A DNA stretch of 64,000 nt, taken from NCBI GenBank assembly GCA_009377745.1, contig WHTK01000015.1, positions 1-64,000 on the forward strand, written 5' to 3'. Positions within the stretch are counted from its first letter, which is position 1. Each line of letters starts with the position of its first letter. Position numbers and translations under genes: made by a program. Below, piece by piece: positions 31,504 through 39,495 of the stretch. This stretch comes from Dehalococcoidia bacterium. GTDB lineage: Bacteria; Chloroflexota; Dehalococcoidia; DSTF01; WHTK01. The notes under the pieces were generated by a model that saw nothing but the letters and a program-made list of their open reading frames with translations, was not told the DNA's origin and made no database searches.

Positions 31504-32772
31504 TTAGACCCGTGCCGCTTCATGTTGGGCGAGCTGGGCGCGAAGCTGTTCATTCTCCACTTTGGTCAGCTCGGACTCTATTGTGCGGTACACCAGGTCG
31601 TAGACTGTTGAGTCACGGCCTACAATATGGGGATTGTTGTCCCGACTGTCCGAAGCGTCCATGACCGTCCTAACCAAGAGTACGCCGTGCTTGTCGAAGA
31701 ACTCGAACGGATCGACCTTCCAGCGGATGTTCTCATCAGGACCTTGTTCTAGCAAGGCCCGAAAGCCCGCCAAAACTGGAAAGGCTAGGCCCTTCTCTAC
31801 GTGCTTATCGCCCGCTGCCGGATTGCCTTTCTTGTTGAGCGCGATGTAATGCATGAGGCCTGTCCGCCCACGTTTGCGCCCAAGAACCTCTTGAGTTCGA
31901 CCTGCTCGTCCAAGTTTTCCGGTAACGGGATGAGGCTGATTGTAAAAGCTCCACCACTTGAACCTGATGGTGTCGTATAGCCGCCAGATGTCCTTGGCAA
32001 CTGGCCTAAGCCGCTTATACCCGTATTTGTCTTGAGCATCGAGTAGGTAATCGAGGCATTTACCGGAGTTCTTATAAGCTTCAATGGGATGATCGTTGAA
32101 CTTGAATTGTGTCGGATTGCAGGCGGCCAAGATCTGAATGAGTTCCAGCACCGGAAACTCTTGAGGGTCGTTCTCGCTCCACCTAATTTTAGTGTCGAAG
32201 GGGGATATCGCTTCCTTGAGCCACTGGAATGCACCTTGCTTGTTATTCAGAGAGAATGGCTTAACCGCTTGGCTCGTGTTTCTGGCCCGCGCGATTTCGA
32301 CAAGGTACTCTTCTGCGCCTATCAGGATTTCAAGGCGGACGAATTGATCGCGCAAACTGTCGGGGTCAGAAGGTTCTTTCTGAAGGGCGGTCTCAATTGC
32401 CTGATTCGTGTGACCGCCATCTAATATTCCGTAGCGGTCGTCGTCCTCTGGAACGATGAGTGAGAGAAGTTTGGTGTGGTTGTCGTAATCCGCACTCTGC
32501 GCGCTTATCGTGATGCCACGATTGAGGAGATGAAAAGTTCCATCCCACGTCTCCAGCGATTCAGAAATTTGCTTCATCATCGCGCTTCGCGGCCTTGGAA
32601 TACGTGGGTCAGGCCCTAGACCCAGTTGCAACCTGCGCTGGCCATCGTCGGTCTGCGTTGATGGAAGGTCGTGGACGTCTACCAGAGCGTAGAGGGTTTT
32701 CATGCCTGGAAAACTCGGGTCGGGGATGGTTCTGACCCGCTCAGGATGAATGCGAATGGAGTAAGTTGCCAT
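31504..32772 (-). CDS. AIPR-like (abortive infection phage resistance) protein
   Basis: A 422-residue cytoplasmic protein starting at ATG 32772, with GGAGGA a few bases upstream. The longer open frame has no good start. Features shared with the AIPR family (PF10592) and its DGQHR/DndB-like relatives are FHLLNRGITISA (residues about 81-92), RYGILDGGHTNQAI (about 113-126) and EIARARNTSQAVKPFSLNNK. AIPR proteins are linked to phage defence and are often found in defence islands; some are part of restriction or phosphorothioation systems. The C-terminal 60 residues are charged and helical. AT-rich compared with neighbours and flanked by tRNA-Ala and a tRNA-like fragment, so probably horizontally acquired. 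Function is by family resemblance only. Confidence 0.65.
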   Translation of the reverse strand: MATYSIRIHPERVRTIPDPSFPGMKTLYALVDVHDLPSTQTDDGQRRLQLGLGPDPRIPRPRSAMMKQISESLETWDGTFHLLNRGITISAQSADYDNHTKLLSLIVPEDDDRYGILDGGHTNQAIETALQKEPSDPDSLRDQFVRLEILIGAEEYLVEIARARNTSQAVKPFSLNNKQGAFQWLKEAISPFDTKIRWSENDPQEFPVLELIQILAACNPTQFKFNDHPIEAYKNSGKCLDYLLDAQDKYGYKRLRPVAKDIWRLYDTIRFKWWSFYNQPHPVTGKLGRAGRTQEVLGRKRGRTGLMHYIALNKKGNPAAGDKHVEKGLAFPVLAGFRALLEQGPDENIRWKVDPFEFFDKHGVLLVRTVMDASDSRDNNPHIVGRDSTVYDLVYRTIESELTKVENEQLRAQLAQHEAARV

Positions 32773-33082
32773 TTTTCCTCCAAGCTGTGCCACGGACTTC
32801 AGGACCGTAGGCAAGCATGTTCTAACTGCCAATATTTCATTACCGGTTTGCTCGACTAGATTGCTATGCGCACCTCCAAATTCTGCCATCGAGTCCAGAC
32901 CCCACAGGCCTGATGACAAGAGCGGCTACAGTGCGGCCATCATATCAGAATTGAAGCCCGGCCAGATAGGCGGCGTCCGATGGACGCGTACGCCGCCATG
33001 CGGGCGCCGTTTGCAAATGGATTGAAAGCTCACTCTTTGATCAGAAAAGGCCCTCCGGGGAGGGTCTTTGGAATCTAGATTT
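32773..33082. other. intergenic region between AIPR-like gene and tRNA-Ala
   Basis: No gene is seen in this 310-bp AT-rich stretch. It contains a TTTGCAAAT word (33010-33018) that also occurs at 31381-31389 on the other side of the AIPR-like gene, and the tRNA terminator hairpin. It should include the AIPR promoter, but I cannot point to convincing -35/-10 boxes. Confidence 0.4.
33046..33070 (-). terminator. terminator downstream of tRNA-Ala
   Basis: Read on the minus strand, CCCTCC pairs with GGAGGG and is followed by CCTTTTC. It begins about 13 bp after the tRNA 3' end. Confidence 0.6.
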
Positions 33083-33158
33083 TGGTGGAGCTGGGGGGAT
33101 TCGAACCCCCTACCTTCTGACTGCCAGTCAGACGCTCTCCCGATTGAGCTACAGCCCC
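33083..33158 (-). tRNA. tRNA-Ala(GGC), CCA encoded
   Basis: Minus-strand cloverleaf. The acceptor stem GGGGCTG pairs with CAGCTCC and includes the G3-U70 wobble that identifies tRNA-Ala. The D-arm is GCTC...GAGC. The anticodon stem TCTGA/TCAGA encloses loop CTGGCAG with anticodon GGC. The T-arm GGGGG-TTCGAAT-CCCCC is perfect. Discriminator A is followed by genomic CCA at 33083-33085. It is the apparent integration target of the adjacent AIPR-containing segment. Confidence 0.97.
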
Positions 33159-33278
33159 ACGTGGGACGCCGGCGCGGTGGCCAGCAGGTCGCAGGTTAGC
33201 AAATTGGGCCTTTCAGCCGCAAGGCGGAGAACGGCCGTGTTTAGACTGGCTCCCTGCCGTCCGATGGCACTCGGACGT

Positions 33279-33338
33279 TTGGCTCATCCTTCGAGAGCCC
33301 TTCGACCCGGCTCAAGGATGCACCTCAGGATGAGCAGG
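33279..33338. repeat. dispersed palindromic repeat (GCTCATCCT/AGGATGAGC), copy 2
   Basis: Arms GCTCATCCT (33282-33290) and AGGATGAGC (33327-33335) are identical to those at 22593-22627, but enclose a longer centre that itself contains a TTCGAG...CTCAAGGAT near-palindrome. Confidence 0.6.
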
Positions 33339-33340
33339 AC

Positions 33341-33373
33341 GCCTCGCCTATCGGCGATGGCTCGCAACTACAG
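33341..33373 (+). repeat. partial copy of the GATGGCTCGCAA dispersed repeat
   Basis: GCCTC, then TCGGCGATGGCTCGCAACTA and CAG, corresponds to the right half of the elements at 37720-37767 and 45774-45821. It directly follows the palindromic repeat, so two repeat families are juxtaposed here. Confidence 0.5.
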
Positions 33374-33376
33374 ATG

Positions 33377-34006
33377 CTATTCGCTGAGCTGGAGGATTTC
33401 CTGGGCGATGCTGTTGGTAGCGTTGTAGAGGAAGATGCCCGGCGCGTGCGGCTCGACGGAGGAGAGGCTGGAGGAGGCGAGCAGGCTGAGGGCGGCGGCC
33501 CAGACGAAGAAGCCGAGGGCGTTGGCTGCGAGGACGCGGGCGGTATCGGCGGTGGTGACGGCCTTGATGGCGACGCTCGTGAGGCCGAAGGTGAGGGCCA
33601 GGGACGTGAGGCCGATGCCGAAGGAGAGGCCGGGGATGAAGATCAGGCCCATGAGCGCCAGCGGCGAGGCGGCGAGGCCCATGACGCGCAGGAGCTGCTC
33701 CACGTAGGCGCGCTCTCGGAAGACCTGGGTGAGCATGAAGTAGACGATGCCCAGCCAGACGAGCGCCCAGAGGACGACGGCGATCAGCGAGCCGATGATC
33801 GCCGAGTGGACGAAGATGTCGCCGGCCAGGGGGAAGTCATTGATCAGCCACCAGAGCCAGCCGCCGAGGCCTGCGATGAGGGTGGCGACGACAACGATGA
33901 TCACGCCCGGGATGGTCGCTGCAGGGTTGCTGCGGACCTCCTCGAAGACGCGCAGGTCGAGATAGACGAGCCGTCGCAGCCAGGCGATGACTTCTTGCGG
34001 GTCCAA
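33377..34006 (-). CDS. YIP1-family integral membrane protein
   Basis: A 209-residue protein with five predicted membrane segments: around residues 32-55 (IPGVIIVVVATLIAGLGGWL), 65-90, 110-130, 128-150 and 160-180. The N-terminal helix and overall plan match YIP1/Yip1-domain proteins of unknown bacterial function. It lies upstream of the repeats and behind rsmG on the same strand, though an 86-bp gap leaves co-transcription open. Confidence 0.75.
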   Translation of the reverse strand: MDPQEVIAWLRRLVYLDLRVFEEVRSNPAATIPGVIIVVVATLIAGLGGWLWWLINDFPLAGDIFVHSAIIGSLIAVVLWALVWLGIVYFMLTQVFRERAYVEQLLRVMGLAASPLALMGLIFIPGLSFGIGLTSLALTFGLTSVAIKAVTTADTARVLAANALGFFVWAAALSLLASSSLSSVEPHAPGIFLYNATNSIAQEILQLSE

Positions 34007-34092
34007 GATCGATGCATACCTCCGAAAAGCAGCGCGCCCTTCCAGGAGGACGCGTTGCCGATTCTAGCACGCGTCGCGGTATAGGGCTTGCG

Positions 34093-34815
34093 TCAGGCGA
34101 GTGGTCGCTTGGCCGGGATGCCGGCGCGGCGGGGATAGCGATCGGGCGTGGGCGCGGTTTTGCGGATGATGACGAGGGTCTGGGGCATGCCATCGGGCGG
34201 CTCGAAGGGCAGAGAAGCCTCGACGCTGCCGCCGAGCTCCGAGAGGCCCCCGGCCGCATCCTCCAGCTCTCGCGGGACGCCGGAGCCCTTGAGGGCGGCG
34301 AGCCGGCCATCGAGGCGCAGGAAGGGCAGGGCGTATTCGATGAGGACCGGCAGGGGCGCGACGGCGCGGGCGGTGACGAGGTCGTAAGACTCACGCTGGG
34401 CGGGATCGCGGCCGAGGTCTTCGGCGCGGCCTTCGAGGACCTCGGCGTCATCCAGGGCGAGGTCCTCGATGACGCGGCGCAGGAAGCCGGCGCGCTTGGC
34501 GTTGGACTCGAGCAGGGAAAGTCGCAGGCGGGGCCAGGCGAGCTTGAGAGGCAAGCCCGGCAGGCCGGCGCCGCTACCGATGTCGAGGAGGCGCGTGCCC
34601 TCATGCAGGAGACCCTGTGAGGCCAGGAGACGGCCAAGAGCGAGCGATTCGAGGAAGTGACGCCTCTCGATGCCTGCCGGGTCGCGGACGGCGGTCAGAC
34701 TGAAGCGGACGGCGGCCTCGGCGATCAGGTCACGGTAGCGGCCAAAGCGATCGAGGGTGGCGGCGTCGAGGTCGATGCCGAGATCGCGGACGGCGTCGGG
34801 GAAGCCGGAAGGCAT
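34093..34815 (-). CDS. rsmG: 16S rRNA (guanine527-N7)-methyltransferase RsmG
   Basis: A 240-residue SAM-dependent enzyme that methylates G527 of 16S rRNA in the 530 loop. The SAM motif RLLDIGSGAGLPGLPLKLA lies at about residues 75-93, with LSLLESNAKRAGFLRRV and VTARAVAPLPVLIEYALP following; these are diagnostic for RsmG/GidB. The length is close to the usual one. It is here without gidA/mnmG or parAB neighbours, which is common outside Firmicutes and Proteobacteria. Confidence 0.93.
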   Translation of the reverse strand: MPSGFPDAVRDLGIDLDAATLDRFGRYRDLIAEAAVRFSLTAVRDPAGIERRHFLESLALGRLLASQGLLHEGTRLLDIGSGAGLPGLPLKLAWPRLRLSLLESNAKRAGFLRRVIEDLALDDAEVLEGRAEDLGRDPAQRESYDLVTARAVAPLPVLIEYALPFLRLDGRLAALKGSGVPRELEDAAGGLSELGGSVEASLPFEPPDGMPQTLVIIRKTAPTPDRYPRRAGIPAKRPLA

Positions 34816-34900
34816 AGGGCGATATTACAGGCGCTGTGCTAGGGGAAGAAATATTCGCTGCCGATAAATCCATATCGGGGACGGCTATGGAGGCGGCGCT

Positions 34901-35197
34901 ATGGATGAACACGAGGCTGAGAGGCTTCTCCAGGCCAAGGAAGAGATGGCGAAATCGATCAGCGCGGCCGCCAAGAGTGAGGCCATCCTCAGGATCGACC
35001 CGAGGCTAATTGCCGGGGAGGCCTACGAGCATGTCTTCCTGATCTGCTACCACGACGATAACGGGCGGCTGCTATACCGGATGCTGGCCCTCAACCTTGG
35101 CGACCCACAGGTCGAAGTCATTGAGCTACCGCGCGGGGAAGCGCTGCGGCTGCTAACCAGCGACGAGGTTGGCGAGGATCGCGGTGCGCCGGTCTGA
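34901..35197 (+). CDS. hypothetical protein (98 aa)
   Basis: Starts MDEHEAERLLQAKEEMAKSI, a charged helix, then a probable beta region (EHVFLICYHDDNGRLLYRML). An upstream GGAGGCGGC ends near ATG 34901. There is no transmembrane segment or recognised motif. It is convergent with the MFS gene downstream. Composition and codon use fit the surrounding core genes, so it is probably real, but no function is suggested. Confidence 0.6.
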   Translation: MDEHEAERLLQAKEEMAKSISAAAKSEAILRIDPRLIAGEAYEHVFLICYHDDNGRLLYRMLALNLGDPQVEVIELPRGEALRLLTSDEVGEDRGAPV

Positions 35198-35227
35198 AGC
35201 CGATGCACCCGGGAGCCTCTTCCGGCG

Positions 35228-36511
35228 TCAGGAGTTTGCTGGCTGCCTCTCGGGAGTTGCCGGTGCAGCAGTCGCGGGCTCCGGTTTCGCCGAGCGGCCG
35301 ACCGTCTCCTTGATCAGCACGCCGATGATCAGCGCCACGCTGAGACCGGCGAGGCCCACGAAGGAGAAACCGGCGGCGTAGCTGGCCACCGCCGTCAGGG
35401 TGCTGAAGGCGATAGGGCTGATGGTGGAGCCGCCCTCGCCGAAGAGGCGCCAGATCGCGAAGAAGCGGCCGCGGCTACGCCGGGGCGCCAGGTCGGAGCC
35501 GAGGACCTGCATGTTGCCGCCGGTGATGCCCTGAGACGCGTGGACCATGAAGTAGGTGACGAGGAAGACGGCAAAGGGCGCCGCGAAGGCCGCGGAGCCG
35601 GCCATGAGGAAGAAAGAGACGCCGAGGAAGGCGAAGCCGGGCACGACCGTCATCTTGCGGCCGTAGCGGTCCATGATGAAGCCCGTGAGGAAGCCTATCG
35701 GCAGGACAATGGCGGTGCTGACGGCGCTGACAAAGCCCAGCGTCTGAGCGCTGGCGTTGTAGGCGAAAGCCATGTAGAGCGGCAGGATACCGACCGTGTT
35801 GCCGCGGGTGATGTTCGCCATGAACTGGGCGGCGAAGAAGGCCATGACCTGCGGCTTGAATATCTGGCCGAAAACGTAGCTCCACTCGCCGCTGCCGGAT
35901 GTGGGGGCGACGGCCTGGCCGGTGCGCTCCGGCGCCGTCTCTTTGACGAGCTTGAAGCTGGGGATGAGGATGAGGACGATGAGGATGCCGTGGATGATGA
36001 ACGGCAGGCGGATATCGATGGCGGCGGTAAAGCCACCGAGCACCGGCCCCACCAGCATGCCAACTCGCTCCAGGCTGAACATCCAGGTGATGAGCTTGCC
36101 GCGCTGCCGGTCGCTGCCGGAGTCCGTGATCATGGCGATGCGGGTGTGGTTCCACATGACGGTGGAGACGCCGGTGAGGAAGCGCAGGATCAGCAGCTGA
36201 GGGAATGAGGTGACGAAGGCGGTGAGGAAGGCGCAAGTCGCGGTGATCACGGGGCCCGTCAGCAGCACCGGCCGCCGGCCCAGCTTGTCCATGAGGTAAC
36301 CCGTCGGCAGAGTGAAGACCAGCAGGCCGAGCGCGTAAACGACGATCACGAGCGAGGCGGTGCCGAAGCCGATATCGAAGGATCTGGCGTAGATGGGGAT
36401 GACGGGGGCGACGATGCTGGTGCCGAGAGCGATGATGGCAGCGGGGAGATAGAGGGTGAGGATCGTCTCCTTGGATATCGCCCGCTGGTCGCGCTCTGGG
36501 GTGCTGCTCAT
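35228..36511 (-). CDS. MFS transporter (drug/metabolite type)
   Basis: A 427-residue inner-membrane transporter with 12 hydrophobic helices. The MFS A-motif after TM2 is GYLMDKLGRRPVLL, repeated as GFIMDRYGRKMTVV after TM8. The N-terminal 15 residues are charged and cytoplasmic. No neighbouring gene suggests a substrate; efflux is the default guess for this type. It is divergent from the GreA-like gene. Confidence 0.88.
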   Translation of the reverse strand: MSSTPERDQRAISKETILTLYLPAAIIALGTSIVAPVIPIYARSFDIGFGTASLVIVVYALGLLVFTLPTGYLMDKLGRRPVLLTGPVITATCAFLTAFVTSFPQLLILRFLTGVSTVMWNHTRIAMITDSGSDRQRGKLITWMFSLERVGMLVGPVLGGFTAAIDIRLPFIIHGILIVLILIPSFKLVKETAPERTGQAVAPTSGSGEWSYVFGQIFKPQVMAFFAAQFMANITRGNTVGILPLYMAFAYNASAQTLGFVSAVSTAIVLPIGFLTGFIMDRYGRKMTVVPGFAFLGVSFFLMAGSAAFAAPFAVFLVTYFMVHASQGITGGNMQVLGSDLAPRRSRGRFFAIWRLFGEGGSTISPIAFSTLTAVASYAAGFSFVGLAGLSVALIIGVLIKETVGRSAKPEPATAAPATPERQPANS

Positions 36512-36747
36512 CCTGGCTCCGTCTAGGGGGAACGCCGATTCCGGCTACGAGGATCGTGGCAGAATCGCCATCCTGGGGCAAGGATCGTTCAGACGCGGGC
36601 CTGAGGCGAGCGCCGTTGGCGGCCATAGGCAATGAAAGATTAGCGCGCCGTTTGACGCGGCTCAGATGCACCTTCCTATCGCGATGGTTCTCGGTGACGG
36701 GAGCCGGCTTGCGGGGCGCGGCGGCCCCCTGGCCAACTACCATAAGA

Positions 36748-36776
36748 TTGACACTGGCTCCTGGCAATTCATAAAA
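36748..36776 (+). promoter_or_regulatory. promoter of the GreA-like gene, apparently leaderless
   Basis: A -35 box TTGACA (36748-36753) is followed 16-17 bp later by CATAAAA (36770-36776). The start codon ATG is at 36782, about 6 bp after the -10 box, so transcription would begin at or next to the ATG. No Shine-Dalgarno is present before the ATG. Confidence 0.55.
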
Positions 36777-36781
36777 TCGCT

Positions 36782-37585
36782 ATGGTGGCGAACAGTATCT
36801 CTTCAATCTCCGACGTTGCACGTCTGTTCGGTCAGGCGCTGCCGCCGAATAAGCACCTTGAAGGTCAGGAAGCCCTGAGATTCGCCCGCTGGTTCGGCGA
36901 TGAGCGCGCCGCCATCGAGGTCCGCCCTTCGGACCTTGAATCCTACGTAGATACCTTCGGCGCCACGGCCCCCAACGCCACGGAGCGCGCCGATGCGCTA
37001 AAGGCCTTCCTCGCCTACGCCCACAAGCAGAACTTCATGGCAGAGCGCATGGTCAGCCACGTACGCGTGCGCCGGCCTGCCAGCCGCTCGCGCGCTGCAA
37101 CCCTGCAGAGGGAGACACCGCGCGAGATGCGGGTCACCGCAGAGGGCCTTCAGATGCTGGAAGCGGAGCTCGAGGCGCTCAAAGGAGAGCGGCCGCGTAT
37201 TGCGGTGGAGCTACGCGAGGCGCGGGCCGACGGTGACATCCGCGAGAACGCGCCCCTGGACGCGGCCCGCGAAGCGCAGGGCGTCCTGGAAGCGCGCATC
37301 CGCGAGCTTGAAGGCATGCTACGGATGGCCGTGATTGATGATGGCGGCCAGCTCTCGGGCGACGCCTGCCGTGTCGGCTGCAATGTGACGCTGGCCAACA
37401 TGGCGACAGGCGCGCAGCTCTCGTACCAGCTCGTCAACGCGGCCGAGGCGAGGCCTGGTACCGGCCGTTTGTCGGTGGAATCGCCCGTGGGTCAGGCGGT
37501 CGTGGGGCACCGGGTCGGCGACGAGGTGTCGGTAACGGCTCCGAGCGGCCTGGTCCGCTTCCGGATTGAGAAGATCGAAGTCTAG
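36782..37585 (+). CDS. GreA/GreB-family transcription elongation factor with N-terminal extension
   Basis: A 267-residue protein. The C-terminal part from about residue 110 is a GreA-type factor (RVTAEGLQMLEAELEAL, then REARADGDIRENAPLDAA) with coiled coil and FKBP-like domain ending FRIEKIEV. GreA rescues backtracked RNA polymerase. The coiled-coil tip keeps an acidic DIRENA but lacks the Tyr of the usual NAEY. The first about 105 residues are an added helical domain resembling the SAM-like core-binding domain of tyrosine recombinases (ALRFARWF, then RADALKAFLAYAHKQ). ATG 36782 sits directly after a promoter. Such extended GreA proteins seem typical of some Chloroflexota (recollection, not checked). 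Confidence 0.8.
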   Translation: MVANSISSISDVARLFGQALPPNKHLEGQEALRFARWFGDERAAIEVRPSDLESYVDTFGATAPNATERADALKAFLAYAHKQNFMAERMVSHVRVRRPASRSRAATLQRETPREMRVTAEGLQMLEAELEALKGERPRIAVELREARADGDIRENAPLDAAREAQGVLEARIRELEGMLRMAVIDDGGQLSGDACRVGCNVTLANMATGAQLSYQLVNAAEARPGTGRLSVESPVGQAVVGHRVGDEVSVTAPSGLVRFRIEKIEV

Positions 37586-37719
37586 CCAAGAAGCACCGTC
37601 GCGACCTACAGGCTGCGTAATTCGAATCCCCTCAGATCTCTACGCCCACCTCCCTCTCTTCCGCAAGCTCAGGGAGGGATAAGGCTACCATTTTCTCACG
37701 CGGGTTGGTTGCGCGGAAG

Positions 37720-37767
37720 ATCAAAGGTTGCCACGCCTCGGCTGGCGCCGATGGCTCGCAATGACAG
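37720..37767 (+). repeat. dispersed ATCAAAGGTTGCC...GGCTCGCAATGACAG repeat, copy 2
   Basis: It starts ATCAAAGGTTGCCACGCCTC and ends GATGGCTCGCAATGACAG. It is nearly identical to 45774-45821 and close to 24956-25003. Confidence 0.7.
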
Positions 37768-37931
37768 CTATGTAGGGCGGCGGCCTGAGGATCCAGAATT
37801 GCCTGGCTGCCCGACGAGCACCTTATTCCTGCGACAGACTCAGGTCAGGCTCTTTCTCTGAGGAGAGGAACTTCGTGGATCGATGGTTGCCGCCTGGAGC
37901 AGGAGGCGGCCGTGATTGAGTATTGAGTAGA

Positions 37932-37966
37932 GTAAAAGGGCCGTCCTCACCGGACGGCCCCTCTTT
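37932..37966 (-). terminator. rho-independent terminator of the citrate synthase gene
   Basis: A perfect 9-bp stem GGGCCGTCC (37938-37946) and GGACGGCCC (37952-37960). On the minus strand the stem is followed by TTTTACT, as expected for a gene ending at 37984. On the plus strand CTCTTTG follows, so it could act both ways. Confidence 0.75.
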
Positions 37967-37983
37967 GTTGTTGTGTTTGCTGC

Positions 37984-39129
37984 CTAGCGCTGCTCGACGG
38001 GAGTGTATTCGAGGCTCTTGGGGCCGGTGTAATCGAGCAGGGGGCGGATGAGGATGTTGTTGTCGTATTGCTCCAGGATTTCGACGCACCAGCCGGGGAT
38101 GCGGCCGACGGCGAAGATCGGGATGAAGAGGTCCTCCGGCAGGCCGAGGAGCGCGTAGACGGCGCCGGCGTAGAAATCGACGTTGACGAAGATGCCGCGC
38201 GACTGGTAGGGCACCATTTCCTTCTCGACCGCGATGAGAATCTCATACCACTCGCTGTGGCCGGTCTTCTCGCCGAGGCTCTTGGCACGGTCGCGCATGT
38301 GACGGGCGCGGGGGTCTTCGGCCTTGTAGACACGGTGGCCGAAGCCCATGATCCGCTCTTTGCGGTCGAGCTTGGCGCGGATATAGTCGTGGGCCTTGCC
38401 GGCAGTGCCGATCTCGGAGGTCATCTTCTGGACGGCCTCGGCGGCGCCGCCGTGGGCCGGGCCTTTGAGGGTGCCGATGGCGCTGACGATGCTGGAGTGC
38501 ATGTCGCTGAGGGCGGAGGCGGTGACGCGGGCCGCGAAGGCGGAGGCGTTGGCGCCGTGCTCGGCGTGGAGGAGGAAATCGAGGTCCATGGCGGAGACGG
38601 CCTCGGGGCTGGGTTCCTTGCCCTCTAGCATGTAGAGGAAGTTGGCGGCGTGACTGAGGTCTGACCGCGGCGCCACTGGGTCGAGTCCCTGGCGGATGCG
38701 GTGGTGGGCCGCGACCATGGTCGGGAACTGGGCCGTGAGGCGCTCCGACTTGCGGACGTTGGACTCGCGGCTGCCGACCGGGTCAGAGGTGTCGAGGGTG
38801 ACGTCGGGGTCGAACGTGGCGACCGCGGAAACGGCGGTGCGCAGGACATCGATGGGGTGAGCGTCTTTGGTCAGGCGTATGACCTCGATGACTTCAGGAG
38901 GGAGGGTGCGATAGGAGGTCAGGCGGTTGGTGAAGTCTTCGAGCTCTTTGACGTTGGGAAGATCGCCGTGGAGGAGGAGGTAGCAAACCTCCAGGAAGCT
39001 GGACTTCGCGGCGAGGTCATGGATGCTGTAGCCACGATAGAGGAGGATGCCGGCTTCGCCATCGATAAAGCTCGATTCGGTGGTGTCAAGGACAACGTCC
39101 TTCAAACCACGAGCAAGGGTTGTGTCCAT
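37984..39129 (-). CDS. gltA: citrate synthase
   Basis: Condenses acetyl-CoA and oxaloacetate to citrate. The 381-residue product starts at ATG 39129 behind GGAGG; an upstream frame to 39183 is less likely. Catalytic His residues lie in AEHGANASAFAARV / LKGPAHGGA and in MGFGHRVYKAEDPRARHMR. The catalytic Asp is in VNVDFYAGAVYALLG. The length is that of the shorter, Gram-positive/archaeal-type enzymes (about 370-390 aa). 2-Methylcitrate synthase is a close alternative, but no prp genes are near. It is monocistronic. Confidence 0.9.
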   Translation of the reverse strand: MDTTLARGLKDVVLDTTESSFIDGEAGILLYRGYSIHDLAAKSSFLEVCYLLLHGDLPNVKELEDFTNRLTSYRTLPPEVIEVIRLTKDAHPIDVLRTAVSAVATFDPDVTLDTSDPVGSRESNVRKSERLTAQFPTMVAAHHRIRQGLDPVAPRSDLSHAANFLYMLEGKEPSPEAVSAMDLDFLLHAEHGANASAFAARVTASALSDMHSSIVSAIGTLKGPAHGGAAEAVQKMTSEIGTAGKAHDYIRAKLDRKERIMGFGHRVYKAEDPRARHMRDRAKSLGEKTGHSEWYEILIAVEKEMVPYQSRGIFVNVDFYAGAVYALLGLPEDLFIPIFAVGRIPGWCVEILEQYDNNILIRPLLDYTGPKSLEYTPVEQR

Positions 39130-39495
39130 ATCCGGCGTTCCTCCTAGAATCTGATATTCGCGCTCACCCGAACCGCCTAACACTCAGCGCGCTGATCTCT
39201 ACTCAGCAGATTGCAGCAAAATACCCTGGCGGGCCAGGGCAAGGCGGCTCGTGGTTGGGGCAGATAGCCTGGAGCCTTGCGAAGTATATCACCCCATCGG
39301 CGTTAGCTGCTACCTGAAGACCGAGTGTAAGGGTGATCCCTGCGTCGTCCGGAGGGAAACCCTGAGGCGCCCTCGTCAGCGCCCCGATTTTCGTCGTCTC
39401 GACATAAAATTCTCGGCCGCGCATCTGTGGAAGACGTCGGCGCGGCCGAGAATTTGAGTTGAAACTTGCTCGTCAGAATCGATGGGAGTCGATAG
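39130..39495. other. divergent intergenic region with a long perfect inverted repeat
   Basis: No gene is seen in this 366-bp stretch between citrate synthase (-) and the zinc-ribbon gene (+). It includes a short hairpin CCCTGG-CGGG-CCAGGG near 39224-39239 and the 16-bp inverted repeat at 39407-39455. The promoters of both flanking genes must lie here. Confidence 0.5.
39407..39455. repeat. perfect 16-bp inverted repeat with 17-nt loop
   Basis: AAATTCTCGGCCGCGC (39407-39422) and GCGCGGCCGAGAATTT (39440-39455) are exact inverse complements. On the minus strand the stem is followed by a TTTTAT run; on the plus strand by TTTGAG. It ends 40 bp before the zinc-ribbon gene, so it may be an attenuator or leader structure for that gene, or a terminator for antisense transcripts. 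Confidence 0.8.

Larger units (their letters stand above)
37586..37983. other. intergenic region with repeat and terminator
   Basis: This 398-bp spacer between convergent genes has no convincing gene. It contains the dispersed repeat at 37720-37767 and the terminator hairpin at 37932-37966. Confidence 0.5.

Noticed and set aside
35475..36767. 430-codon ORF overlapping the MFS transporter in another frame
   Set aside because: Translation is His/Arg/Pro-rich without any membrane or enzyme pattern, while the overlapping frame is a complete 12-helix transporter.
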